A DNA stretch of 64,000 nucleotides from Actinobacteria bacterium UBA2272 (GTDB lineage Bacteria > Actinomycetota > Coriobacteriia > Anaerosomatales > Anaerosomataceae): assembly GCA_002347725.1 (NCBI GenBank), contig DDXA01000002.1, positions 1-64,000 of the forward strand, given 5' to 3'. The notes beneath the pieces were generated by a model. The model saw only the letters and a program-made list of their open reading frames with translations, was not told the DNA's origin and searched no databases. Positions 52,509 to 60,511 of the stretch are shown one piece after another (position 1 is the stretch's first letter; every line of letters starts with the position of its first letter). The translations under genes and the position numbers were made by a program.

Positions 52509-53734
52509 GCCGTACCTTCTTCCATATCGAGTCGGATGCAGATGACCTCGGCGCCGGCGGGGATGTGCGACTCCCCTTCCGGCAGCGAGAGCAGGCAGTT
52601 GCCGCGGTGCATAGCGGTCAGGAGCGCGGAGGACTGGTTGCCCGAGATGGCCACCGAGTAGCCGCCCTCGGCGGCGCGGGTCAGCCGGGCGCGCATGAAG
52701 TAGCGCCGGTCGGCCTTCTTGTTAACATCGTGCGCCAGGGTGGCGACCACGCGCGGCCGCGCGAGGGACGTGAAGCCTGCCATCTTGCGAAGCGCGGGCC
52801 GCACGAACATCTCGAAACCCACCATCGTCGAGGTGGGGTTGCCGGGTAGGCCGAAAAACGGCGTTCCGCCGATGGTGCCGAACGTCTGCGGCGCGCCCGG
52901 CCGCATGGCGACCTTCCAGAAGTCGAGCTCGCCGATCTCCTCGAGCACGGTCTTGACGACATCGTAGTCGCCCATGCTCACGCCGCCGGTGGTCACCATG
53001 AGATCGAACTCGGGCGCCCGGGACAGCAGGGCGCGGGTGTCCTCCGCATTGTCGCGAGCCACGCCGAGCACGTGTGGCTCGCCACCCGCCTGCACGACCT
53101 GCGCCGCAAGCGAGTACGAGTTGGAGTTGCGGATCTTGCCCGGACCCGGCTTCTCGGTCACGTCCACCAGCTCGTCGCCCGTTGAGACGATGGCGACGCG
53201 TGGGCGCGGACGCACGGGCAGTGTGGCGTGGCCGACGGAGGCCGCCAGGCCGATGGCCGCCGGACCGATGCACTCACCCGTAAGCAGCACCGACTCACCG
53301 GCGCGCACCTCCTCGCCACGTCGTCGGATGTGCTCGCCGACCCGGGTGGCTGTGAGGATATCCACCGAGTCGCCCGCAGCGCCCGGACGAGTGCGCTCCA
53401 CCATGACCACCGCGTCGGCTCCCTCCGGGAGCGGTGCGCCGGTCATGATCTTCGATGCCTGACCACGACGCACGGCCCGCTCGGGCGCGACGCCGGCGGG
53501 AATGTGTTCCACGACCTCGAGCGTCACCGGATCGCTCTCGCTTGCCGCGGCGACATCGGCGGCGATCAGCGCGTACCCGTCCATAGCCGAGTTGTCGAAC
53601 GGCGAGATGTCGATGTCCGAGACCACGTCGGCGGCGAGCACACGCCCGAGAGCGTCAAGTAGACTCACCTGCTCGGAGTCGAGCACGGCGATGCGAGACA
53701 GGACCTGTTCGGTTGCTTCCTCGACCGTGATCAC
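52505..53734 (-). CDS. moeA: Molybdopterin molybdotransferase MoeA
   Basis: A 409-residue enzyme inserting molybdate or tungstate into adenylated molybdopterin. ISPFDNSAMDGYALIAADV, the central IMTGAPLPEGADAVVMVE, IRRRGEEVRAGESVLLTG, the GDELVD and TTGGVSMGDYDVVKTVLEE motif, and PFFGLPGNPTSTMVGFEMF cover all family blocks. The GTG at 53734 overlaps the stop codon of the upstream gene (GTGA). Confidence 0.96.
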   Translation of the reverse strand: MITVEEATEQVLSRIAVLDSEQVSLLDALGRVLAADVVSDIDISPFDNSAMDGYALIAADVAAASESDPVTLEVVEHIPAGVAPERAVRRGQASKIMTGAPLPEGADAVVMVERTRPGAAGDSVDILTATRVGEHIRRRGEEVRAGESVLLTGECIGPAAIGLAASVGHATLPVRPRPRVAIVSTGDELVDVTEKPGPGKIRNSNSYSLAAQVVQAGGEPHVLGVARDNAEDTRALLSRAPEFDLMVTTGGVSMGDYDVVKTVLEEIGELDFWKVAMRPGAPQTFGTIGGTPFFGLPGNPTSTMVGFEMFVRPALRKMAGFTSLARPRVVATLAHDVNKKADRRYFMRARLTRAAEGGYSVAISGNQSSALLTAMHRGNCLLSLPEGESHIPAGAEVICIRLDMEEGTA

Positions 53735-55137
53735 GACATGACCTCCTCGGGACCAGTGATCCGATGCGGGTTGGTGTAGACGACGAGCTTGCCACCACGC
53801 GCGTAGCCGACGAGCGTGATGCCCGCGCGTTCGGCCACCTCGGCGGCCAGGTCGGTGACGGCGGTCCGCGATACGACCACGGGGACCTGGGCCTTGGCGG
53901 CCTTGACCGCCATCTCGTAACTGATGCGGCCCGTGGTGAGCAGGATCGCGTCCCGCGTGGGTGTCCGATCGATCCAGGCGCGGCCGAACAGCTTGTCGAG
54001 CGCGTTGTGCCGGCCGACATCCTCGCGGACGATCGCGAGAGCGCCATCCACGCCCAGTCCGCAGGAGTGCATGCCGCCCGTGTCGCGATACGAAGCCGCT
54101 GCCCTGGCAAGCTGACCCATGAGGTCGTAGATCGTCTCCGAACCCACACATACGTCCGAGGAGATCGGCTCGATACCCCGGGCGTGCCCGACCGACGCAA
54201 ACGTCGTACCCTTGCCGCAACCGGACGTGACGTACCGGCGGCGCTCGGCGACGTCGGCGGGCGCCTGCTCGGCGCTGCGCACGTAGACGAGCCCGCGCTT
54301 GTGGTCCACGTCGACGCTCTCGAGCGCTTCGCGGTCGGTCAGAAAGCCTTCCGAGAGCAAGAAGCCCGCGCCGAGATCCGTGAGGTCCTCCGGCGTAGCC
54401 TGCATCGTAGCGATCTCGTCGTCGTTGAGAAAGACGGTGATGGGTCGCTCCGAGGGCATCCCTCTCGCGCGGCGCGTGCCGACCTCGATCACGGAGACTC
54501 GCGGAGAACCGCCGTCATCGGCCGCCGATGCTTCGTCGCGCGACTCGAGCAACTCCTCGGGAGTGTTGACGTTGACGAGGCTCCTCAGTCCGGGATCGAC
54601 CTGGCGAAGGTCGTCGAGCGATACAGTGACCGCCTTGACGGCTGGCAGGATCGCCACGAGCCGACGACGGCCAGAGGCGAGTATGCGGCGCGCCTCCGGC
54701 AGGCAGCTCGTGTGATAGAGCGCGAGTAGCGGCTCGGGACCCTTCTCGGAGGCGGGCATCACGACCTGGGCGCCGTCGCGCGCCTCCCACAACGCGGTGA
54801 TGACCGACGGCTCGAGCCAGGGCATGTCAGCTGCAACGGCGAGCACCCACTCGGTGTCGGCTGCTGCAAGCGCGGTCACCAGTCCGCCGAGCGGTCCCTG
54901 GTAGGCGACCTCGTCGGTCAGCACCCGCACCGAGTCCGGGAGGTCAGCCTCGGCGATCGCCTCCGGCCGGTTCGTGACCACCATGACGTGCTCGCACACC
55001 TGCGCGGTCACCTCGGCCACACGCCGCACGAGCGGTTCGCCGTCGAAGAGCAGGAGCGTCTTGTCGACGCCCATCCGCTGCGATCGCCCGCCCGCCAGTA
55101 CGGCGGCGGTGACCGGTATCCGGTTGTCTGCGTGCAC
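53731..55137 (-). CDS. MobA-FdhD fusion: nucleotidyltransferase plus formate dehydrogenase sulfurtransferase
   Basis: A 468-residue two-domain protein. Residues about 8-195 are MobA (AAVLAGGRSQRMGVDKTLLLF, VAADMPWLEPSVI and VNVNTPEELLESR), which adds GMP to molybdopterin. Residues about 215-465 are FdhD (NDDEIATMQATPEDLTDLGAGFLLSEGFL, then YVTSGCGKGTTF and GGMHSCGLGVDGALAIVREDVGRHNALDKL in parts), which transfers sulfur from IscS to Moco in formate dehydrogenase. The FdhD active loop has one Cys (S-G-C-G-K-G) rather than C-x2-C. GTG at 55137 follows GGAGGTAGAT, so the ATG twelve bases upstream lies inside its ribosome binding site. Confidence 0.93.
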   Translation of the reverse strand: MHADNRIPVTAAVLAGGRSQRMGVDKTLLLFDGEPLVRRVAEVTAQVCEHVMVVTNRPEAIAEADLPDSVRVLTDEVAYQGPLGGLVTALAAADTEWVLAVAADMPWLEPSVITALWEARDGAQVVMPASEKGPEPLLALYHTSCLPEARRILASGRRRLVAILPAVKAVTVSLDDLRQVDPGLRSLVNVNTPEELLESRDEASAADDGGSPRVSVIEVGTRRARGMPSERPITVFLNDDEIATMQATPEDLTDLGAGFLLSEGFLTDREALESVDVDHKRGLVYVRSAEQAPADVAERRRYVTSGCGKGTTFASVGHARGIEPISSDVCVGSETIYDLMGQLARAAASYRDTGGMHSCGLGVDGALAIVREDVGRHNALDKLFGRAWIDRTPTRDAILLTTGRISYEMAVKAAKAQVPVVVSRTAVTDLAAEVAERAGITLVGYARGGKLVVYTNPHRITGPEEVMS

Positions 55138-55198
55138 ATCTACCTCCATCGCGAGTGCCGGCCCGCGAGCGGCGCGCCTCGTGGGCGCAGCTCCCGTA

Positions 55199-56302
55199 TC
55201 ATACCCCGCCGGGTACACCACGGGCAGCAACGCGGACGGCCGTGGCCTTGAACACGGCGGTCACGCCCACTCCCGTCTCCAGACGCAGGTCGGTGACGGC
55301 CTGTCGCGATACGCGGGCAGCCATGCGGACCCGTCCTGCTTCGACGACCACGCGATACGTGGCGCCTGAGTGTGTGAGTTCGACGACCACAGCCTCGATC
55401 CGGTTGCGTGCCGAGGACGGTGGCAGCAAGGCGCGTGCCTCGAACAGCGTCACGTCCTCGGGGCGCACCGCCACGAGGACCTCCGCACCGACCGGTACCC
55501 CGGACACGGCATAGACGTCGATTCCGTCGCAGTCCACGCGCGCGACCCCGTCCTCGCTTTCTGCCACGATGCCAGAAAGCGCAGGCTCCATGCCCAGGAA
55601 GGCGGCGGTCCACTCGTCGGCGGGCAGGCCGAAGACGTCCTCGACGCGGCCATGGGCGATGATGCGCCCGGCGTTCATGACCGCGACGTCGTCGGCGATC
55701 ACCTGCGCTTCGTCCTGGTCGTGCGTGACGTAGAACGTGGTGGTCCCGGTTTCGCCCAGGATCCGGGCGAACTCGCGGGTCAGCCGCCACTTCAGGAGCG
55801 GATCGAGGGATGCGAGCGGCTCGTCGAGCAGGAGCACGCGCGGCTGGAGGACGAGCGCGCGGGCAAGTGCAACGCGCTGCGCTTCGCCGCCGGACAGAGT
55901 GAGCGCCGAGTTGGCCTCCCAGCCGCCGAGACCCACCCGCTCGAGTGCCGCGGCGACCCGCGTTGACGCCGCCGTTCCGCCCACACCACGCAGCTTGAGA
56001 CCGTAGGCGACATTCTCGCCCACCGTGCCCTTGAACAGGTACGGGCGCTGGAACGCCGCCGCCATCACCATGCGCGCGTCGCGGTCGCGGTGCGTGACTG
56101 CCCGCCCGTCGAGTTCCACCGTACCCTCGTCGGCACGCTCGAGCAGGCCGAGGATCGACAGCAACGTCGACTTGCCCGAACCCGACGGCCCGAGAAGCGC
56201 AAGCGTACGGCCGGGCGCCAGTTCGAGCCGGTCGACGTCGAGCACCATACGTCCGCGATACGACTTGCGGATCCCTGTGGCCGTGAGGGTCGCCGCGTCC
56301 AC
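55199..56302 (-). CDS. tupC: Tungstate/molybdate ABC transporter ATP-binding protein
   Basis: A 367-residue ATPase. Walker A LALLGPSGSGKSTLLSILGLL, signature LTLSGGEAQRVALARALV, Walker B VLLLDEPLASLDP, and the His switch YVTHDQDEA. The C-terminal third includes a molybdate-type TOBE domain (VAVVVELTHSGATYRVVV-like strand pattern), as in ModC/TupC ATPases, where it can sense the oxyanion. GTG start at 56302 after GAGAGG, one base from the permease stop. Confidence 0.92.
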   Translation of the reverse strand: MDAATLTATGIRKSYRGRMVLDVDRLELAPGRTLALLGPSGSGKSTLLSILGLLERADEGTVELDGRAVTHRDRDARMVMAAAFQRPYLFKGTVGENVAYGLKLRGVGGTAASTRVAAALERVGLGGWEANSALTLSGGEAQRVALARALVLQPRVLLLDEPLASLDPLLKWRLTREFARILGETGTTTFYVTHDQDEAQVIADDVAVMNAGRIIAHGRVEDVFGLPADEWTAAFLGMEPALSGIVAESEDGVARVDCDGIDVYAVSGVPVGAEVLVAVRPEDVTLFEARALLPPSSARNRIEAVVVELTHSGATYRVVVEAGRVRMAARVSRQAVTDLRLETGVGVTAVFKATAVRVAARGVPGGV

Positions 56303-56303
56303 G

Positions 56304-57011
56304 TCAGGTCCTCTCGAACCGGTCGGCGGAGTGCTGTCCCGCAGCAAGCAGCACGTTCACGAGAAAGATGAGCCCGAGGAGCACCGCCGAGAGTGCAAGC
56401 GCCGGCCCGTACTTCCCCATTCGCGTGAACTGCACGATCGCCGTCGTCATGACGCGCGTGCTGCCCTCGAGATTGCCGCCGACCATCGTCACGGCGCCGA
56501 CCTCGCTGATGATCTGGCCGAACCCGGCCGCCACGGCCGCGACCAGGCCCAGGCGCGCCTCGGCCAGTGTGAGAATCGCCTCGTGGATGCGCGAGGCGCC
56601 GAGCGAGCGGGCCTGCAGCCGTACTTCGCGCGGAACGGCGCCGACGGCTGCCGCGGTCACGGCCGCCACAATCGGGAGCGCGATGATCACTTGCGCCATG
56701 ACCATCGCGGGTCGTGTGTAGAGCAAGTCGAGGTCGCCGAGGGGGCCCCGCCTCGACAGCGTCATCGCCACGATCAGGCCCACCGCAACGGGGGGCAGGC
56801 CCATACCGGTGTTGGCGATGGTGATGAGCAGGCGTCTTCCGACGAACCGGCGCGTGCCGAGGAAGAAGCCTGCGGGGATCCCGAGGAACAGCGAGAAGAA
56901 GACAGCCGTGCCGGAGGTCTGAAGGGAGGTCCAGACGATGCCCCACACGTCGATGGTGCCCTGCGAGAACGCGGCGATCCCGTCGCGCAGCGCATCGGCG
57001 AAGATCTGCAT
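56304..57011 (-). CDS. tupB: Tungstate ABC transporter permease TupB
   Basis: A 235-residue permease with five to six membrane segments. The BPD_transp_1 coupling region is present (EAILTLAEARLGLVAAVAAGFGQIISEVGAVTMVGGN). LQTSGTAVFFSLFLGIPAGFFLG and VGLIVAMTLSRRGPLGDLDLLYT are typical of TupB. ATG start is 30 nt after the tupA stop. Confidence 0.93.
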   Translation of the reverse strand: MQIFADALRDGIAAFSQGTIDVWGIVWTSLQTSGTAVFFSLFLGIPAGFFLGTRRFVGRRLLITIANTGMGLPPVAVGLIVAMTLSRRGPLGDLDLLYTRPAMVMAQVIIALPIVAAVTAAAVGAVPREVRLQARSLGASRIHEAILTLAEARLGLVAAVAAGFGQIISEVGAVTMVGGNLEGSTRVMTTAIVQFTRMGKYGPALALSAVLLGLIFLVNVLLAAGQHSADRFERT

Positions 57012-57041
57012 CGGGGTACTCCCTCCTCCTCCGTGCCCGCC

Positions 57042-57926
57042 CTACTCCGCGTTCGGGAAGAACAGCGGCGCACCGAACGTCTCGACACCATACGCACCGA
57101 TGACTGCCTGGCCCTCGGCCGAGGTCACCCACTCCATGAACGCCCGGGCGCCATCGGGGTTGCGCGCATCGGTCACCGGAATCACACCGTACTGGTTGAG
57201 CAGACCCTCGTCACCCTCGCGGACGATCGCCAGATCGAGCGCTTCGAGCATCGACAGGTACGTGGCGCGGTCGGAGAGCGTGTACCCCTGTTTCTCGGAG
57301 GCGATCTTGAGCGTCTCGCCCATACCCTGACCGCTCACCAGATACCAGTCACCGGCCGGCTCGATCCCGGCCGACTCGAAGAGCTTCTTCTCCTTCTTGT
57401 GCGTGCCGGAGTCGTCGCCGCGAGACACGTACGCGGCCTCGCCGGACGCGATCGCGGTCATGGCCGCGTTCAGGTCGACCGCTGCGCCGACGCCGGCGGG
57501 ATCACCCTCCGCCCCAACGAAGACGAAGTCGTTGTAGCAGACGTCGCGGCGTTCGGTTCCAAATCCCTCGGCTACGAACGTCTCCTCGTCGGCTTTGGCG
57601 TGGACGAGCAGAACGTCGGCATCCTTGTTGCGGCCCATCTCGAGGGCCTCACCGGTACCGACAGCGATCACCTCGACCGCGTACTCAGGGTATGCGGCCT
57701 CGAACGCGGGAATCAGGTCGTCGAAGAGGCCGGAGTCCTGCGTGGAGGTCGTGGATGCCAGGATGACACGGGTCGGCTCGGTCGCTGGTTCCCCTGCCTC
57801 TCCCCCGGGTGCATCCGTCGCCGCGTCGGGTTGGCTGGCGCAGGCCGTGAGCGAGAACACGACGGCGAGGCCGAGGACCGATGCGAGTAGGGCACGAAAC
57901 ACAGGCAAGCGCGTGCGGTCTGTCAT
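57042..57926 (-). CDS. tupA: Tungstate-binding lipoprotein TupA
   Basis: A 294-residue substrate-binding protein. Signal peptide with lipobox (VVFSLTAC), a short linker rich in Ala/Gly/Glu, then the binding core RVILASTTSTQDSGLFDDLIPAFE. The S-T-T-S turn is the TupA oxyanion-binding motif. EVIAVGTGEALEMGRNKDADVLLVHA and SRGDDSGTHKKEKKL follow. TupA is usually selective for tungstate over molybdate, but selectivity cannot be read from sequence. Its leader is the riboswitch at 57933-58036. Confidence 0.94.
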   Translation of the reverse strand: MTDRTRLPVFRALLASVLGLAVVFSLTACASQPDAATDAPGGEAGEPATEPTRVILASTTSTQDSGLFDDLIPAFEAAYPEYAVEVIAVGTGEALEMGRNKDADVLLVHAKADEETFVAEGFGTERRDVCYNDFVFVGAEGDPAGVGAAVDLNAAMTAIASGEAAYVSRGDDSGTHKKEKKLFESAGIEPAGDWYLVSGQGMGETLKIASEKQGYTLSDRATYLSMLEALDLAIVREGDEGLLNQYGVIPVTDARNPDGARAFMEWVTSAEGQAVIGAYGVETFGAPLFFPNAE

Positions 57927-57932
57927 GTGGTT

Positions 57933-58036
57933 CTCCTTTCCGAGTGCGGGAGGCAGGAGCGTTTCCGACTCCTACCCTGTCGGTCTCGCGTCCAATGGCG
58001 GTGACCAACCGCGGTAGGCGCACGAGACTCGGAGAT
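57933..58036 (-). promoter_or_regulatory. Moco/Tuco-type riboswitch in the tupA leader
   Basis: On the minus strand this leader can fold as the Moco RNA motif. The outer P1 is CCGAGT paired with ACTCGG; next to it TCTCG/CGAGA; inside, GCGGT/ACCGC. A hairpin AGGAG-bulge-CG, GNRA loop GAAA, CG-CTCCT follows, then GCCTCCCG. The 3' end, GCCTCCCGCACTCGGAAAGG, closely resembles the E. coli moaA leader end. The Shine-Dalgarno AGGAG directly follows P1, and the 5' CTCC can pair with it, so translation control is plausible. Tungsten-cofactor (Tuco) variants are described as lacking one helix. I cannot decide which cofactor is sensed. Confidence 0.8.
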
Positions 58037-58041
58037 ATGGA

Positions 58042-58058
58042 CCGCGGGGCCCCCGCGG
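58042..58058 (-). terminator. Perfect 8-bp GC inverted repeat between lysR and the riboswitch
   Basis: CCGCGGGG, one base, CCCCGCGG. A strong GC hairpin, 81 nt after the lysR stop and just 5' of the riboswitch. There is no U-tract. It may end lysR transcripts or bind a regulator. Confidence 0.4.
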
Positions 58059-58138
58059 CATGTGGTCAGGATAGCCTGCGCGCCGGAGCATCTCAAGCCC
58101 GGCGACTCCGGATGCCCGACGTGCAGCCGGCGCGCGAC

Positions 58139-59026
58139 CTACAGCGCCTCGCGAAGGTGGTTGGCGAGCGCCTCGCTCGCACGCGTCAGCGTGCGGCGCG
58201 GCAGCACGAGAAAGAGCTCGCGTGCCACGGGGAAACCGGCACCGGCGATCTCGGCGACGGTGCCGAGGTCGATCGCCTTGCGTGCGACCTGCTCGCTCAC
58301 GATCCCGAGACCCATGCCGCCCTCGACCGCGCTGACGATCGCCTCGTTCGTCCCGAGTTCCATCACAACCTCGAGCTCGGCGGGGTCGACGCCGCTTCGC
58401 CTGATCATGTCCTCGGCGGCCATCCTGGTCCCGGAGCCACTCTCCCGCACGATGAACGGCTCGCCGGTCAGATCGCCGAAGGCCAGCTTCTCACGCGACG
58501 CCATCGGATGGCCGGCCGGGCAGATCAACACGAGGTCGTCGCTGCCGAGTTGCTCGTAGTGCACGCGCGCGCCATGCACCTCGGCGCCGGTCATCCCGAG
58601 ATCGGCCGTCCCGCCCTCGACGTGCTCGACGACCTCGGTGGTGTCGTGCACTCGCAACGTGACGCCGACTTCGGGGTACTCTGCGAGGAAACTACCCAGC
58701 AGGCGCGGCAGCACGTACTGGCCGGGCGTGGTGCTCGCAGCAATCGTCAACCTGCCCGTGACCGTATCCGAAAGCGCCTCGAGAGAGGTGTGTGCAGCCT
58801 CGATCTCGGCGAGTATCTTGCGGGCATGTGGTAGGAGCGCGCGCCCCGCCTCGGTGACCTCTACCTTACGGTAGCCGCGATCAAGGAGCGTCGCGCCCAT
58901 GTCGGCTTCGAGTGCCTGGATCTGCATGGTCACCGCCGGCTGCGAGACTCCGAGCAACCGCGCCGCCTCCGAGAACGAATGGTGGTCGACCACGGCGACG
59001 AAGGTTCTCAGCTGGGTGACGTTCAC
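58139..59026 (-). CDS. LysR family transcriptional regulator
   Basis: A 295-residue regulator. The N-terminal winged HTH is LRTFVAVVDHHSFSEAARLLGVSQPAVTMQIQALE. The C-terminal effector domain has the two-lobed periplasmic-binding fold (LTIAASTTPGQYVLPRLLGSF and VSAVEGGMGLGIVSEQVAR). This resembles the CysL/YeiE-type subgroup. GTG start after GAGGAG. It precedes the tup riboswitch by about 100 nt on the same strand and is divergent from the Fur-family gene. Either unit may be its target. Confidence 0.92.
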   Translation of the reverse strand: MNVTQLRTFVAVVDHHSFSEAARLLGVSQPAVTMQIQALEADMGATLLDRGYRKVEVTEAGRALLPHARKILAEIEAAHTSLEALSDTVTGRLTIAASTTPGQYVLPRLLGSFLAEYPEVGVTLRVHDTTEVVEHVEGGTADLGMTGAEVHGARVHYEQLGSDDLVLICPAGHPMASREKLAFGDLTGEPFIVRESGSGTRMAAEDMIRRSGVDPAELEVVMELGTNEAIVSAVEGGMGLGIVSEQVARKAIDLGTVAEIAGAGFPVARELFLVLPRRTLTRASEALANHLREAL

Positions 59027-59112
59027 GCGCGGCTCCTCTGCGACCGTGGTCCGATGTTTCAATGCTACCCCAGCGCGCGGTGTTTGCGGCAGTGGCCGAT
59101 GTGGGACACTAT

Positions 59113-59139
59113 GGTAAGTGAGAAGCATTCTCACTTACC
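59113..59139. promoter_or_regulatory. Perfect 12-bp palindrome: probable Fur/Zur-family operator
   Basis: Arms GGTAAGTGAGAA and TTCTCACTTACC flank a 3-nt centre GCA: 27 bp with no mismatch. The core TGAGAA-GCA-TTCTCA has the 7-1-7 style of Zur/Fur boxes (compare TGAAAA-TGA-TTTTCA of Streptomyces Zur). It lies 38 nt before the Fur-family start codon, in the divergent gap with lysR, so autoregulation is likely. Confidence 0.75.
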
Positions 59140-59177
59140 TCTCTTCTGAAGCAGCGCCTATCCGGAAGGCTGATAGC

Positions 59178-59669
59178 GTGGCTCATGCACGGCAGCCCCA
59201 CCACGACCGTCTCGCCGCATCGTCCGTGCGCCCTTCGCCGGACTGGCCCGATGCCGCCCACGCGCTCTATGGTCCTGCGCGGATGAGCGCACAGCGAGCG
59301 CTCATCGCCGAGGAGGTCATGGCCTTCCCTGGTGCATTCACCGCAGAGGACCTCCACCGTACGGTCGGCCGTCGTGCCGAGGGTGTAGGACTCGCGACCG
59401 TCTACCGGGCGCTGGCCGCGATGCAGGAGGCCGGTGCGATCGCATCCGTGGGCGAGCGTGACGGGTCGGCACTGCTCGCACGCTGCGGCCGCGACGATCA
59501 TCATCACCACCTCGTGTGCACTACATGCGGAACCGTCGTGGGCGTGGAGTGCCCGCTCGACCACGCCGCGCTCAAGGCCGCAACGCGTGAAGGACACCTC
59601 GTCACCCGTCACGAGATCACGCTCTACGGCGTCTGCGCCGGGTGCCGCGACCGGAAAGATGCGGGCTGA
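59178..59669 (+). CDS. Fur-family metal regulator (Zur/Nur/Fur type)
   Basis: A 163-residue repressor. The winged-helix DNA-binding domain includes RMSAQRALIAEEVMAFPGAFTAEDLHR and GLATVYRALAAMQEAGAI. The dimerisation domain has the metal-binding DDHHHHLVCTTCG and C-terminal GVCAGCRD, i.e. two CX2C structural zinc pairs. Metal identity (Zn, Ni, Fe) is not decided by these. GTG at 59178 follows GGAAGG. An upstream start would lie inside the palindrome. The stop codon overlaps the start of the transporter S-component (TGATG). Confidence 0.9.
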   Translation: MAHARQPHHDRLAASSVRPSPDWPDAAHALYGPARMSAQRALIAEEVMAFPGAFTAEDLHRTVGRRAEGVGLATVYRALAAMQEAGAIASVGERDGSALLARCGRDDHHHHLVCTTCGTVVGVECPLDHAALKAATREGHLVTRHEITLYGVCAGCRDRKDAG

Positions 59670-60511
59670 TGTCGCATATCCACATTCCCGACGGCGTGTT
59701 GCCCTGGTGGCTGTGGCTCAGCGGATGGCTGCTCGCACTCGGCTTGCTCGCGGTCGCGTCGCGCATGGCGACGGGGGCCGGTTCCCGGCGCGCCGTGCCG
59801 CTCATCGGCGCGGTCTCGGCTCTCGTACTCGTCTCGATGTCGAGCGAGATCGTCCCGCTCGCGTACCACATCAACCTCACCGTGATCGCCGGCGTACTGC
59901 TGGGTCCATGGCTGGGCGCCATCTCGGCGTTCATCGTCGTGCTCGTGCTCGCTCTGCTCGGTCACGGCGGCGCCACGGTGGTGGGTCTGAACACGCTCGT
60001 GATCGCGACGGAGATGACGCTCGGCTGGGCGCTCGTGCGCGGCGGGCTGCGGCTGCTCGGTCACAAGCGCGTCCGGCCGGTGGCAGCGATCTCCACCGTG
60101 ATCACGCTTGCAATCACCACGACCATGCTCGTGGGCATCGTCGCACTCGCCGGCACCGGAGCCACTGCACGCGAGACCGGCGCGCTTGATGCCGAGACGC
60201 TCGAGTTCCGCAACCCCTTCGGCGACGGGGTCTTCACCATAGGGCTACTCGGCGACGGGCACGACCACGCTGGCGAGACCGAGGAGGAGCACGCGGCGCA
60301 CGCCGACGATGACCATGACGAGGCCGGCGGCCTTTCGGTAAAGCGCTTCGCGGCCGTCGTGTACACCCTCGGGCCGTTCGGTTGGGTGCTTGAGGCGCTC
60401 GTGACGGCTGCCATACTCGGCTACGTCGCCCGCGTCCGGCCGTCGCTCGTCTACGGCACGCCCGCTGCCGAGTACCGCGTCCGCTACGGCGACGAGCACG
60501 GAGGCCACTAG
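59669..60511 (+). CDS. Energy-coupling factor metal transporter S-component (CbiM/NikM-like)
   Basis: A 280-residue membrane protein. CbiM/NikM proteins begin M-H-I-x-D/E-G; here the start reads MSHIHIPDGVLPWW, with the metal-ligand histidines shifted by two to three residues. EIVPLAYHINLTVIAGVLLGPWLGAISAFIVVLVLALLGHGG, in parts, is the CbiM core with the His after the membrane helix. A His/Asp/Glu-rich loop (residues about 196-218) follows, unusual for CbiM. Cobalt, nickel and zinc are all possible. The Fur-family gene upstream may set metal specificity. Confidence 0.88.
   Translation: MSHIHIPDGVLPWWLWLSGWLLALGLLAVASRMATGAGSRRAVPLIGAVSALVLVSMSSEIVPLAYHINLTVIAGVLLGPWLGAISAFIVVLVLALLGHGGATVVGLNTLVIATEMTLGWALVRGGLRLLGHKRVRPVAAISTVITLAITTTMLVGIVALAGTGATARETGALDAETLEFRNPFGDGVFTIGLLGDGHDHAGETEEEHAAHADDDHDEAGGLSVKRFAAVVYTLGPFGWVLEALVTAAILGYVARVRPSLVYGTPAAEYRVRYGDEHGGH

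Noticed and set aside
59027..59177. Cobalamin or NiCo riboswitch before the CbiMQO-type importer
   Set aside because: The 151-nt divergent gap contains the palindrome but no B12-box or NiCo helix pattern.
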